Shown here: positions 48,206 to 59,575 of the stretch, one piece after another
Layout of the letters: every line of letters begins with the position of its first letter
How positions within the stretch are numbered: the first letter of the stretch is position 1
Source: Akebia trifoliata
Lineage: Eukaryota > Streptophyta > Magnoliopsida > Ranunculales > Lardizabalaceae
DNA: 64,000 bases
NCBI GenBank assembly: GCA_017979445.1
Contig: JADQWC010000478.1
Location: forward strand, 117,725-181,724
Direction: 5' to 3'
The notes under the pieces: generated by a model
The model's database searches: none
Told to the model about the DNA's origin: nothing
What the model saw: the letters and a program-made list of their open reading frames with translations, nothing else
Translations under genes and position numbers: made by a program

Positions 48206-48388
48206 CTAGACGGGCTGAGTTTGGACCAGGATCTTAAGACCCAACTAAGACCATCCCATTAAGGCCCAAATAGCGCCCGGCCCATTGAATCCAATACTAG
48301 ACTGGCTGGGTTTCGACTAGGATTTTGAGACCCAGCCAAGACCACTCCATTTAAGGCCCGAACAGAGGTCTGCTCATGTGATCCAATT
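48206..48388 (+). repeat. Tandem duplication, 91 bp x 2
   Basis: ctagacgggctgagtttgga at 48206 recurs as ctagactggctgggtttcga at 48297, and the following sequence (gacccaactaagaccatccc versus gacccagccaagaccactcc) aligns. The neighbouring 47990-49030 is GC-richer, with many ggccca and gggcctg words, and looks like an old dispersed repeat. Confidence 0.65.
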
Positions 48389-49036
48389 TTTTAGAGCTAC
48401 TATCGGCACCCCAAATTTTACTTATTACACACCAACTAAAAATAATAAAATAAAAATAAGTAAATGGTTGAGAATAAGTAAAAGTTGGGGTGCCAATAGA
48501 AGCCCTCCAATTTTTGCAGAGTGAAAAAACTTGGGTTATGGCAAAGGTGTAAAATTAAAGAGATTCCAAAATCTAAGGTTCGGAATAACGAATTTTGGGA
48601 GGATGTTCTGAAAGTAAAGGGAAGAAGGAAACCACCCATATCCATATGTTGAAGATAGTAAAGTTTAAAAAGAATAGACGTACATGTATAATTACTAGAG
48701 GGAATATTGGAATTCGATTTGTTTTAGCCAAAGCTAGGCCTGTCGATGGGTCTGGTAATGGCCCACTCCAACCCGTCATAAATTGGGTCTTTGTTGTTTC
48801 ACTAGGCCTGTTTAGTTATCAGGCCGAGCTGGAGTAGGATTGATTCATGTATAAGGGAAGTCTTGGGCTTAATAGCTAGACATGTCGAGCTACGTGGCCC
48901 AACTCGATTAAATAAGGCCCAGATAGGATTGGACATAGATGATTTTGATTTAGGGCTTCCGGACCTATCATTAGACGGGCTATGATTTTGAGATCCAATT
49001 AGCATCGAATGTGTAAATAACCCAGCCAGGCCTATG

Positions 49037-49619
49037 TGTTACGGCCCTATTCTTTCGAAGCGAGGTCGTGCGGTGTAAGGGGGTCAAATCCACTTGCAAG
49101 CCTGTAAAATGATCATACACTACACACATGTAGCTAGCAAACAAGTAAACGAGGCAACACAAGGCAAAGCCCGGAGGCAATTTTGTTGATATAATATTGA
49201 ATTACACGATGCAACGCGTTACAAAAGCAATGGATGCGTTACAAGCAATAGATGATCCTATGACACGCGGGACTTCCACGGAGTTGGGCTTCAAGGGCTT
49301 CAACAACATGGGTGTAGACCGGGGATTGGGATAACACTGACACCCTTCCTACAAAGTGTATGCTAAGTTTTTCCCAGGTTTCCAGAAGGAAACATCAAAA
49401 GTGGAGGCCGGTCATACTCCCTTATTACGAAAATGCCACTAAGCTAACAAGGATACCCTAGCACGGGGCTAACATGTACCCTAAGCTAACAGATATGCCC
49501 TGGTACAGGGGCTGACATGACTTCATAACGAGCTTTACATGATATTACATGAGTGCTCCCGAGTAGCTCCGGGGCGAGCTTACACCTAACTCTAGGTGAC
49601 AGATGATATGACCGTTACA
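49037..49619 (-). mobile_element. 3' LTR of a chromovirus derivative (583 bp)
   Basis: On the minus strand it begins TGTAACGG and ends CCGTAACA. It aligns with 52465-52979 but carries about 68 bp (near 49370-49440) absent from the partner. The purine-rich ggtgggggagtc next to it (49620-49632, minus strand) is the polypurine tract. The left flank CTATG compares with CCATG on the far side: a 5-bp target duplication with one change. Confidence 0.93.
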
Positions 49620-49662
49620 GACTCCCCCACCTATTCTGCAGACGTCCTCGTCGCATTGACCT

Positions 49663-50545
49663 GGCAAACTCTTCAATCGGCTTCTTGAAAGGTTGTAGGT
49701 TCTCTGCACTCTCCTGTGTAGCTTCAAATTCTGGCATGTCCGGTGTGACGAAGTACTCCACGTGCTGTTGCTGGATGGAACTGCTACTGAAAATGACGTC
49801 TTCGAGAACTTTGTTGACAACACGCTCTGGCTGAAAAGCTGAATGAGAAGTGGTACGTGTTGGAATGCTGCGCGCGGGATCTCCTTGATCTACATGGTAC
49901 GACTTGAGACTTCTTGCATGGATGACATAGTAGATGCTGCGTAACCTGTACGATAACCAGAGTTTAGCAAACCTGTACTTCCTTGGACTGTGTTTCCTGT
50001 AACCTGAAACAATAGTGTGAGAAGTTAAACACTGTTGGCCTGATATAAGTTTAAAAGTACTCTTGTTGGAGGAAGAGTTCTTCTGAAAGGTGGAATTGAA
50101 CAAATTCGCCCAATTCTAATGATCGGCATTGGCAAGATGCCTAAAATACTCCAACGCAGAACTGAATCTCTCCGTTGGCCAAACTGATTGATGATGTACA
50201 CTTGCTGAAAAATCAAGCTGGAACCCAAATAGTCTGCACGGTCCATCCCATAACTTCTTTGTGACTCTTGAATCTCTGACACTGATAACACTCTGAAGTA
50301 CATCCCAATTCTTGCTGACACTTTGACGAAGTAACTGAGGGGATTTCTCTGCAACTTGAATCTTATAGTAACCTGATCTCTGACCTAACTCTGAAAAACA
50401 CTTGGTTGTCCCAAGCTTATCAAACAAGTCGGTACTCTACTGGATCAGATACTTGTTCTTGATGGTGATCTTCTTCGATGCTCGATACTCGATACAATGT
50501 CGCGAAGACCCATACTGCTGCTTGCTCAACTCAGCTAGTCTTGGA
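49663..50545 (-). pseudogene. Chromovirus pol remnant: partial RT, integrase C-terminus, chromodomain
   Basis: Going along the minus strand, 50545-50340 keeps RT words (AELSKQ, CIEYRASKKITIKNKY, RSGYYKIQVAE), with a piece of the fingers region missing. About 50250-49990 resembles the integrase core end and downstream tail (WPTER, ISGQQCLTSH, KYRFAKLW) across frameshifts. Then 49821-49663 matches a chromodomain (VLEDVI ... EYFVT ... EATQE..AENLQPFK). The Trp positions normally forming the methyl-lysine cage are not seen. The catalytic RT core, RNase H and most of integrase are deleted. Confidence 0.7.
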
Positions 50546-50549
50546 GGAT

Positions 50550-52379
50550 TCATCTTGAAAGGCTTCTCTGTGTGGCAACAAGTAGCAATTCATTCTGATG
50601 ATCTATCGACCTACGTGGCTGTGTCTTCGGAAGCTCATTCGCTATCATGTCATCAACTTCTGTTAAAACCTGTGTAAACTGTGTGGGAGTTGAACTATGG
50701 TCCTGTTCTGCGGATTCAACTCTCAAGGAAGCAATGTATGGTTGCTTACCTTTCTTCAACTGAATGGTTGAAATCAAATTTTCCTCTTCCTTGCCTGTGG
50801 AGACGGGAACAAAGCTTGGACATTCACCTAGCATGCTCAAGGTGTTGGCAAATGGCATTGGTACAACCCTGTTCTGTCCCATGAAATTCATCCCAATGAC
50901 AACTCTGAACTCATCGAGCAGAATTGCGAGTAAATCAAGCTTACCCTTCCATGTACCTATCTTGACGGACACTGACTTGGCCGAACCTTGGATAGGAGTG
51001 GCTTGGGAGTTTACAGCTTTCATACGGCTTGAACCTTTATCTAACCGAATATTGAGACGCTTCGCCTCTGCAGGGGTAATGAAACTGTGCGTTGCTCCTG
51101 TATCAACCATTGCCTGGGTGGTCTTCCCACCAATTTCAATATCGACATACATAAGACCCTTCCATTTCTGGCTATTTTGAGTCTCAGATGTTTGTTTCAT
51201 TACATTCAAAAGATGCAAGGCTCCCATTTGAGGAGAATCTTCATGACCTCGCCCACTCGTATTTTCGTGATTAGGGTTACTCTGGGAAGCTAAAAGTGCA
51301 GTTGGTTTGGCTCGCTGTAGGCACTTAATTTTCTTGTAAGGCCCACCACACAAAACGCATATTTGCTTGTGACGACGCTTGACTGGCGAGGTACTTCTAC
51401 TCTGTGAAGGAGAGGAGTTCCGTGAGGATCCCGGACTAGAACTCTTTATATGCCTTCCATTCTTGTCATTCGAAGACTTTTTTGTGTACTCAGGTTGCTG
51501 GTAGTAACCTTTCGACTGAGGATGTACATACTGTTGGCTCCCTCCCGCGGGAGTATAATCAGTTAACCGCTCAACTGCTACAATTACAGACGCGAGATCT
51601 TCCACACGTTGCCGTTGGAGCTCTGTTTGAACCCAAGGCTTGAGTCCTTCTTGGAATGAGAACAACTTGTCTTTCTCTGACATGTCACAGATATCAAGCA
51701 TCAAGGCGGAAAATTGCTTAACGTACTCGTGAACTGTACCTGTATGTTGGAGTTGCCTCAACTTTCTACGGGCAATGAACTCCACGTTCTCTGGTAAGAA
51801 CTAGTGCTTCAATTCTTTTTTGAGGTCCTCCCATGTATCGATGGAGCATTGGCCACTCTCCATCTTGGTATACTTTGTCCGCCACCATAGTTTGGCGTCA
51901 CCTGCAAGATACATAGAAGCAGTTGTTACTTTTACCTCTTCGAAATCTGGACGAGCTGCACGGAAGTACTGCTCCATGTCGAACAGGAAATTCTCGAACT
52001 CTTTCGCATCGTGAACACCATCAAAAGTGCATGGCTCGGGTACTTGCAAGCGCGAGGGATAAGCATTACTACTGGTAGGTCGTTCGTTACCGACAGCGCG
52101 GACCAGGAGACCTACTTTCGTAGTGAGCTCCGTAATCTGTTCCTGTAAGGTGGCTAGGTTGCCTCGGGTATCTTCCTCGAGGTTTGTCACTCTAGCTCTG
52201 AATGTCTTGGATCTTTCCTTCAGCGTGCTCTGGCGACCATTTAATTGCTCAATACCATCAACTATACTGGATAGCATACCTATATTTTTCTCTAATATCT
52301 CAATGCGTTCCTTGTTTGTACGTGGTGCTGGTGCGTTTGGAGCGGGTTGGTCCGCGGTACTAGTAGTTCCTCTTGCCAT
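50550..52379 (-). pseudogene. Ty3/gypsy gag-protease ORF with one amber stop
   Basis: One reading frame runs from the ATG at 52379 to 50550, about 610 codons, broken by a single TAG at 51803-51801. Flanking residues suggest a former CAG, a C-to-T change typical of decay of methylated DNA. The N-terminus is coiled-coil-like (residues about 25-90). It is followed by the retrotransposon gag domain (YLAGDAKLWWRTKY) and a Ser-rich linker. The knuckle CVLCGGPYKKIKC has Tyr where His is expected. The aspartic protease has the intact motif VDTGATHSF (DTG at 51104-51096). The frame ends just inside the RT start (ELPK..P.RSIDHQ). Apart from the stop, this is the best-kept part of the element. Confidence 0.85.
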
Positions 52380-52451
52380 CGTTCGCGTGAATTAAATGGA
52401 ATCTCGGGGGAAGAGATAGGGGGAATACCAACTGTGCTCAAACAACTGTAG

Positions 52452-52463
52452 CTCTGATACCAA
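52452..52463 (-). other. Primer-binding site (tRNA-iMet)
   Basis: TGGTATCAGAGC on the minus strand lies two or three bases inside the 5' LTR. It is complementary to the 3' end of plant initiator tRNA-Met, fixing the element's orientation as minus. Confidence 0.9.
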
Positions 52464-52464
52464 C

Positions 52465-52979
52465 TGTCACGGCCCTATTCTTTCGAAGCGAGATCGTGCG
52501 GTGCAAAGGGGTAAAATCCACTTGCAAGCTTGTAAAATGATCGTACACCACACACACGTAGCTAGCAAATAAGTAAACGAGGCAACACGAGACAAAGCCC
52601 GGAGGCAACTTTATTGATATAATATTGAATTATACAGTGCAACGCGTTATAAAAGCAATAGATGCGTTACAAGCAATAGATGATCCTAGGACATGCGGGA
52701 CTTCCACGGAGCTAGGCTTCAAGGGCTTCAACAACGTGGGTGTAGGTCGGGGATTGGGATAGCACTGACACCCTTCCTACAAAGTGTATGCTAATGCTAC
52801 TAAGCTAACAAGGATGCCCTGGCACGGGACTGACATGTATCCTAAGCTAACAGATATGCCCTGGTAGGGGGCTGAAATGACTTCATAACGAGCCTTACAT
52901 GATATTACATGGGTGCTCCCAGGTAGCTCCGGGACGAGCTTACACCTAACTCTAGGTGACAGATGATATGGCCGTTACA
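52465..52979 (-). mobile_element. 5' LTR of the chromovirus derivative (515 bp)
   Basis: On the minus strand it runs from TGTAACGGCC to GGGCCGTGACA, directly before the primer-binding site. It is about 68 bp shorter than the 3' LTR because of one internal deletion. The complete element is thus 49037-52979, only 3.9 kb, too short for a full gypsy element. Confidence 0.93.
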
Positions 52980-52984
52980 CCATG

Positions 52985-55200
52985 GTAGTTCTAGCTAAAG
53001 CAATCATTTTCAAAGTAACAGAAATAAAAGCAAGTACTGGAAGTGGAAGGCCTAGCGTAAAAAAAAAACAAAAAAAAAAAGAGGATTCTTCACTTCTTTT
53101 ACATTCAAAACTAAAGCATGAGATTATCATAAAAGAGCTTCTATGGCCACGTCAACTTTTACTAACAGCACCCCAAGATGTGTGATAAATCTTTGTTGAT
53201 ATATCATATGAATTGGTATGTTATTAGTAAAAATTGGTGTGGCAATAGAATCTCTTTTTTCATAAGTCTATCTATGGAGGTCGAATGTGGTGGGAACAAA
53301 ACTTTTCATTGTGGGATGGAACCAGAGCCCTATAGATTCTAATTCCTACACTAGAAAAAAAGGATAGATCCAAAATCAATACAATTGGTTTCGATTCAAA
53401 TCGAGAATCAGGTACTACCTAACTATTAACAAAAATATTGACAAAATAAAATTAAAAAAAACAAATATGTTCCCTTGAAACTTTTTCACTCGATTTGATA
53501 GATTTGCAATGTGAGGTACAATTTTGAGGTCACTTAAGCTATTCTAAATGATTTATTACTCAAGAATCGAAGTTGATTTACATTTTTTTTTTTTTTTTTT
53601 AAAGAAAAAAAGTTATCAAAGAATTTCTTTGAAATAATCATCATTATCGAAACCTCATCCCAAAGATTTTGAGAAAAAAAAGGAAAAATAGCCAAATTGC
53701 CCAATTTTTATTTTGGTTTTTTATATGAGAAAATTTTTGGTGTTCAATAACACCTATCCCATGTGTATTCTTTGCTAAACATTTGCATTTTAGAGCCTTC
53801 AACTTGCACTTTTCCAATTTTCACATTTGTCTGCCCCATGTCTCTTTAGTTGACCAAATCACTAAAAATCAGCTTGATTGGTGATTTATATAAGCATCAA
53901 AATTCCAAGCCCATGATGAAAAAATGCTGGAAGTAAATAGCTAGAACTTACTCATGGCAATTCCAAGCCCATGTGCTAGAAGTGTTCCCCCATGCCAAAA
54001 AAATGAAAGTTGGAGTTGAATAATGTCACCTACTCCAAAAGTACAGGGATTTCTTAAAGTTAATTGATTTTTTGCAATGTAATTTATGAACTGGTTTTTC
54101 ACTCTTCGAGGTTTGATTTACTAGTTCGGGAATTGATCGACTTTACCCAACTCCCCTGTTCATTTTTTATTTTTTTTTTGTTTTGTTGCTATGTGGCACT
54201 ATTTGATGCCTACCGATTCATATCCTTACCACTCCTTCATAACACCACTCAATATAATCATCAGGATTGATAAGCAATCTTGACATGTATACGATTTGAA
54301 AATGACACAAAATTAGTGGATTTGGGGTCAAGCCTAAATGGGTTTGAATCATAATATTGTTAATCAGTCTGACATGTTTATTAAATGGGTTAGGTCCGGG
54401 TTTGGGGTGTCAACCCATTTTGACATGTTTAATTTTAAATATACCTTTAATTATTTAAGAATTTTTTAAATTATCCATTTTTTTTACTAGAATTTAATAT
54501 AATTTTTTATTAATATATATATATATATTTTAAATTCTATAAAATATAGAGTGTTTTAAGATATTTTTTTAAATAATTAATGGTTAAACTTTTAATTTGA
54601 AAGATAAAAAACACTCTCTTTACTAAATTATTTATTTTTCTTTTTTTATTGAAATCTAGAAGTGTGTAGTGTTTGATTCCTAATATGGTGATCTATGTGG
54701 GCAAAATTCCCTTAATAAGGTTTAAGATCTTACTTAATACGGCATTGTTTATGTGATAATGAAATACACTTTGATTAGTCAATAATAATAATAATTAAAA
54801 ATACTTTATTTATTAAGTTGGTAAATAAAATTTTCCCATCACTTTATAGCATCCAAAAACATGATATGATGTCGCATGGTTTTAAAAGATAAAATTATAT
54901 GAACTTAAAAAAAAAAATCAAAAGTTATTTTTCACTATTAAACCTAATTTATGATTTTGTGATTTTATTTTTAGTAATGGTATTTTATTTTTAGTGGTAG
55001 AAATGAAAATTTTTTCTATAAAGATTAAAATTTTAAACAGATTTTATATGGGTTGTGTTGGGTTTGGGTTTAAGTTTTGATGTGATTATTAGATGGGTTG
55101 GATTTGGGTTTGATAAATTTTCAAAATACCCTTATATGGACACTAACACGACAAGACCCATTGCCAACACTAATTATCAGTATAAAAAAAAAATAGCATT
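52985..55200. other. Intergenic AT-rich DNA
   Basis: No gene is seen. Bases 54280-54440 and 55040-55170 carry gggtttgggtttgg, gacatgttta and acgacaagaccca words of a common plant dispersed repeat. (T)n and (TA)n runs occur near 53583 and 54512. Confidence 0.5.
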
Positions 55201-55314
55201 ATTAGCTCTCTCTCTCACTCTCTCCTTTCTTAGAAAAGGAGAGATGTAAGCAAAAACAACTCCTGGAGTAGAGAGACGAAATAAATATACGCAAACAAGT
55301 GTAACAGAAACAAG

Positions 55315-55460
55315 CACGTGTGGATAGAAAACTGGGACGGTGCGTAATCACTGAATTCCTTATCCTCGCACGCTCAAACTTGGACATGTGTGTTAATATG
55401 GGTTAGTCCTCGCAAGATAGATAGGTCTCATGCTTTTCCCTCCAAGTAAAGCTATAAAAA
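55315..55460 (+). promoter_or_regulatory. Promoter of the small CSPT-motif gene: G-box and TATA box
   Basis: CACGTG (55315-55320, in gcacgtgtgg) is a G-box. TATAAAAA (55453-55460) is a good TATA box, predicting a start near 55485 and a leader of about 140 nt. A G-box suggests bZIP or bHLH control, for example by abscisic acid or light, which is inference. Confidence 0.55.
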
Positions 55461-55627
55461 AAAGCTATCTCTTTCTTTCTGTTTCAGGGAATCAATCTAT
55501 ATTCTCTTTTGTAGCTTTATATTCCTTCCTTTCTTTTTTTCCTTTCCATTCAATTATAAAAATCCATAGAATCTCTTATTTGCTCGTTAACAACATCATC
55601 AACCACAAAAAGAAGAAGGAAGAAAAG

Positions 55628-55888
55628 ATGTGTCACCCAGGAATCCCTTTGATAGGCCTTGATGACAAGATCAAACAAGAGAGATGGTATCTGGAATTGG
55701 TGTTGCAGATGCAGATGCCGATGGTGGTGGAGGTGATGAACCAGCAAGCAACCGGTGGTGGTGGATCATCAAATTCGAACATGTGTTTGTGTTCCCCGAC
55801 GCAGCATCCAGGTTCGTTCAGGTGTAGGCATCATCGGAGTGATTATCAATGGGGTGGTCGAATACGACCCAAAAACCCAACTAATTAA
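55628..55888 (+). CDS. Small plant-specific protein with CSPTQHPGSFRCR motif (86 aa)
   Basis: This is a single-exon ORF of 86 residues starting MCHPGIPLIG. The N-terminal half is charged and Met-rich (LVLQMQMPMVVEVM). A Gly/Ser linker follows (about residues 45-52). The C-terminus holds the Cys- and Arg-rich block CLCSPTQHPGSFRCRHHR. This block is the signature of a family of small, uncharacterised, often Ser-rich plant proteins; the molecular function is unknown. I chose the ATG at 55628 because it follows a purine-rich leader (aagaagaaggaagaaaag), has A at -3, and lies about 170 bp from the TATA box. An upstream in-frame ATG at 55430 would lie before the TATA box and would add only low-complexity residues. 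No signal peptide or membrane helix is evident in the chosen product. Confidence 0.72.
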   Translation: MCHPGIPLIGLDDKIKQERWYLELVLQMQMPMVVEVMNQQATGGGGSSNSNMCLCSPTQHPGSFRCRHHRSDYQWGGRIRPKNPTN

Positions 55889-55979
55889 TCTCACTTTATT
55901 TCATCATGTAAACAGTATGCAAGGGAAGATATACATACAGATGAATGGATGGATGTTCTATTCTTGGTTTGAATCATGA

Positions 55980-58111
55980 AAGATGTTTGATCATTTGTCT
56001 CCATCTGTTTTTATGTATTTAGCCCAAATCTCTTCTCTCTCCAAGGAATTATCAATCAGGATGATTTTTGGCGTATAAGTCTATATGTAAGGCCAAACAT
56101 TCAAGGGCCAAGCCACGCCAGGCCAGGCCAGGCCATGGGCAAGGAAACAGGGGCGGCTCCCTATTTTGGGAGTACATCATGTAGAACGGGATTGATTTCA
56201 AAACGAACATCAGAAATGCAGAGACTGATCATATTCAAACATGAAGAGGGCACCTTACTAAGTTGGCTAAATTCTGTGAAAGTTGACACCACGTCCTGGC
56301 CTTCAATAACTGACCACTAATCTCGCATGCCTACCAAACATGGATATCACCCTTTATTTCCCAAACTTGGTTCTTACCAAAAGCAATAATCTTCTACTTC
56401 ACAAAACTAGATATTGATTGTGTGATAGGCCTCAAGTCTCAGCAGGTTCATAGGAGTGTTCATATGGGTTCCTTTTGTTGATGCAAGAGGTCGGATGACT
56501 AGTTTTGGATCTTGTGTAACCTGAGGCCTTCTTCTTCATTGATATCTTCACTCGTAACGATAACCGTTCAAGACTTTTGAACCAATTAAAAGGCACTTTT
56601 TCGAACTTACAAACTCCTTTCCTTAAAAAGAAAAATTGAGTTGGTATGTTTTAGGAAAAAAATTTAAGCACCACAAGGCCTAAAATTTATAATTGGTGAA
56701 GAGCAATTCAAATTTTGCTCCTTGCACTATTGTTACGACATAATAATTGTAATAATATTATATAGTTAATTCTATGAGTTAAAACTCATATAATCAACTC
56801 AATTTGAATTTCGAATGAATCGGGTACAAAAACTCCCCTGAACCAAACTCCAGTAAGTTGCTTGTGTCCACTGGCTCATCAATTCGTATTCACCCAATCA
56901 GACTGAGATAGTGATTGCTCTATCTCATCCATCCGAGGAGAAAAGCTAAATCTATGCCATTTAAGTGACCATACAAATTGGGACATTGTGGTGTTCTATG
57001 AGAATGATGATTGGCGCAGCCAGGCACCAATTTATATCATTTCTATTTTGAATTCTAAATGTTTTGGTTCTTTTGGAAATCTAGGATGAAAACAGGTCAC
57101 ACTGCTTGTCTTGACAGGATTATGGGGTTTTATGTACTTTCCCCAAAGGAAGGGCATTGTCTTTATTTTCAATCGAGGACAAGCATATTCAAATTAAAAA
57201 TAGTTCTCTAATCCAGCACAAATAATTTTCTCTAATCCAGCATAGAGGTATATATATATATATATATATATATCTCAGTTGTGATGCTATCCCTATTGCA
57301 CACAATCTCCATTATTTTTACTTATGAATGACTCCTCGATCATTTTAACACCGATCACAAAAAAGAAAAGTGAGTCATAGTTTCTGTTTCTTAATAAAAG
57401 AATCTTGTTCGCAGACCAATATGTTATGCATTACAAAGGCAGTAAAAGAGTCTAAATTATCACATATGTCAAATTCATACTATACATCAACGTAGATCCC
57501 ATAAATATATACATGTATAACATGGGATCTATATATATATTTTTACCTCAGTCACCAAATCATCAGAACGAGTCTTTTGCTTCCTCGACAGTCAACAGCT
57601 ATAACCATCACTGAGCATACCAACAACAGTATTTGTATTAGAGAAGGGAAGAAGGATATGTACAGACGCAGACCTCTTGCTTGACTGGCATAAAACAAAT
57701 TCAACCAATTTTCCCCAAAGATGTTTGCAAAAAAAAACCTCTTTTTACTGACAATCTGAGTAAATATCCACGAATTACGACCAGTCCATATGATGGGTCA
57801 TAGCCCCAAAATTGCATTTATTGGATGGTCATCACTATCCGATTAGTTTTTTGGTTTTGGATTGTAAGAAAAACAAAATCAAGGCCAACAGCCCATGGAA
57901 AATGCAACAGTGGTAGAAGGTTGGGATTGTCATAGCAGTTTAGTTCAGGGGCTAAGGCCTATCAACTGAATGGTCTTTGGTCGATTGAAGTACGCAGCAT
58001 CCGAAAGCACACTGCTGGTTTTTTTTTTTTTTCTTTCATTTTATTTGTGCTAGAATTTATGCAGGAAAGTACAACCCTGGCTACAACAACAGCAGAAAAA
58101 TATTTCCTCAC
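55980..58111. other. Downstream region of the small gene and intergenic DNA
   Basis: Bases 56097-56145 contain a short GGCCA-rich minisatellite (gccaggccaggccaggcca). A (TA)n tract lies at 57249-57274. The segment 57545-57665 has a more genic composition, but I could not find a convincing reading frame. No gene is called. Confidence 0.4.
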
Positions 58112-58183
58112 CTCAGGGTAGCAATCTTGACGGATGATCGTTTGGTTGTCTATATTCACATATACCTCGCAAGATACTTTTGC
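58112..58183 (-). other. Orphan exon-like segment, 24 codons
   Basis: On the minus strand a pyrimidine-rich acceptor (ttttccaattttatcag) precedes 72 nt that are fully open in phase 0. The segment ends at a strong donor, CCTGAG followed by GTGAGG. The encoded peptide contains CEVYVNIDNQTIIRQDCYPE. It looks like a real internal exon, but I do not recognise the protein and find no partner exons. It may be part of a gene with long introns or a captured gene fragment. Confidence 0.35.
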
Positions 58184-59058
58184 CTGATAAAATTGGAAAA
58201 AGAATAATTCAAAAAACTGAGACAAAATATCTAGCATTTGATTGGCAGGAGAAAAAAAACAGAAGAAAGAAGAGTAGCATTAACAAATTAGAGAAAGCAC
58301 CAAGCCGAAAGTTGAGTACTTTCAAGTCTGGAATATGATGAGAAGACGGGGTTTTTTTGTTTTTGTTTTTGAGTGCATGCATGCGTGTGGCATTGAGATA
58401 ATAAGTGTTTGGCCTACACCTTAGTGAGCATAAACATGAGTGGTAATTTCTAGGTTTTGGATTTGACCCTGAGCATTTCCATTACAGGCTTCATAAGTCA
58501 AGCCCATAATCAAAATAGTCGAATTGGTTAATAATCTTTTTCTTGTTCTTATCAAGAACAAGATTCATGACTCCCACTAAATCAAAATGAAAAGGTTGAA
58601 TTGTTCAGCAAATTGCTAGTTTCTTCAATCTGTTCATAACTTTTTTTTGCATAAAAAGATTTCATTCCAGTTAAAATGTAGACCTGACCATAAGCTATGC
58701 ATCTCTTAACTTATAAAAGAGCAAAGTTCTAATGTAGGAGATAAGGAAACCATATGCAAGGCGGCATACACACTACAATTGGGTAAAATAATCCCCTCAC
58801 CCAACAAAAATAAATAAAAATACCTCCCAACAGGTATTATCACAACAGACACCATGCTAAACTAAATACTTTTAAGATCCAATGAAACTCCCACAAAGTC
58901 ACAGACGTCTCGTGAACCTCAAAAGCCATCATTGTGGATGGCATCATTAACATTTATGAACAAATTTATTGAAATAACTGATAAAGAATAAGTGTGTGTG
59001 TATATTGGCACATTGCAAAGCAACTTTGAGGTCGTGGGTACAACACTACCACAGTAAT
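58184..59058. other. Intergenic DNA
   Basis: AT-rich. A (GT)n-like run lies near 58992-59002. No gene, RNA or transposon end is recognised. Confidence 0.4.
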
Positions 59059-59282
59059 TGGAAGCGTTCAGCAAACAATCTTAGGGGGGCAACGTTTGAA
59101 GACAAAATTTGTCCTATATGGCCTAAAAGTTTCGGATTGGGCTGATTTCTGTGAGGATGATCTCCTCACCATAGAGATCATCCTCACAAAAAATCAGCCC
59201 AATCCGAAACTTTTAAGCCATATAGGACAAATTTTGTCTCCCAACGTTGTCCCCCTAAGATTGTCTGCCGAACACTGCCCTA
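59059..59282. mobile_element. Single-hairpin MITE, near-perfect palindrome (224 bp)
   Basis: The two halves mirror each other over the whole length. The ends ggaagcgttcagcaaacaat and (reverse complement) gggcagtgttcggcagacaa continue inward through cttaggggg, caacgtt and acaaaatttgtcctatatgg. The centre is the family hairpin core (gattgggctgattt ... gaggatgatctcctcacca). It lacks the second hairpin and spacer of other copies. No target duplication is obvious. Confidence 0.75.
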
Positions 59283-59314
59283 TAAATATAGAGGCATGGG
59301 AATCCTATTTAAGG

Positions 59315-59575
59315 TTAAGGGAAGTAAAAATGGAAAAATAATAAAGTTGGTGAGGTATTATTACGAAAGGGAAGATGAGGAAAGAAAATAAAGTGGGTTA
59401 AAGGGGTAAAAGAGGAAGATAGTGAAGTTAGAGGGGTATCATTGAAAAGGGGGTAAAAGAGGAAAAATAGTAAAATTTGAGGGATATTCTTGAAAAGGGG
59501 GAGGGGGGAAGAGAGGAAAGACAATAAAGTTGAAGGGGATGAAGAGGAAAGGTAATAAAATGAGTAGGGTGGACC
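59315..59575 (+). repeat. Purine-rich degenerate minisatellite
   Basis: The plus strand is almost entirely A and G. It is built from about five degenerate units of roughly 45-50 bp sharing gaaaagggggtaaaagagga and aatagtaaa-like words. It has no coding function that I can support. The apparent minus-strand ORFs here are a by-product of the base composition. Confidence 0.7.

Noticed and set aside
56135..56320. 61-residue ORF downstream of the small gene
   Set aside because: It begins inside a GGCCA minisatellite, with no family resemblance and no promoter.
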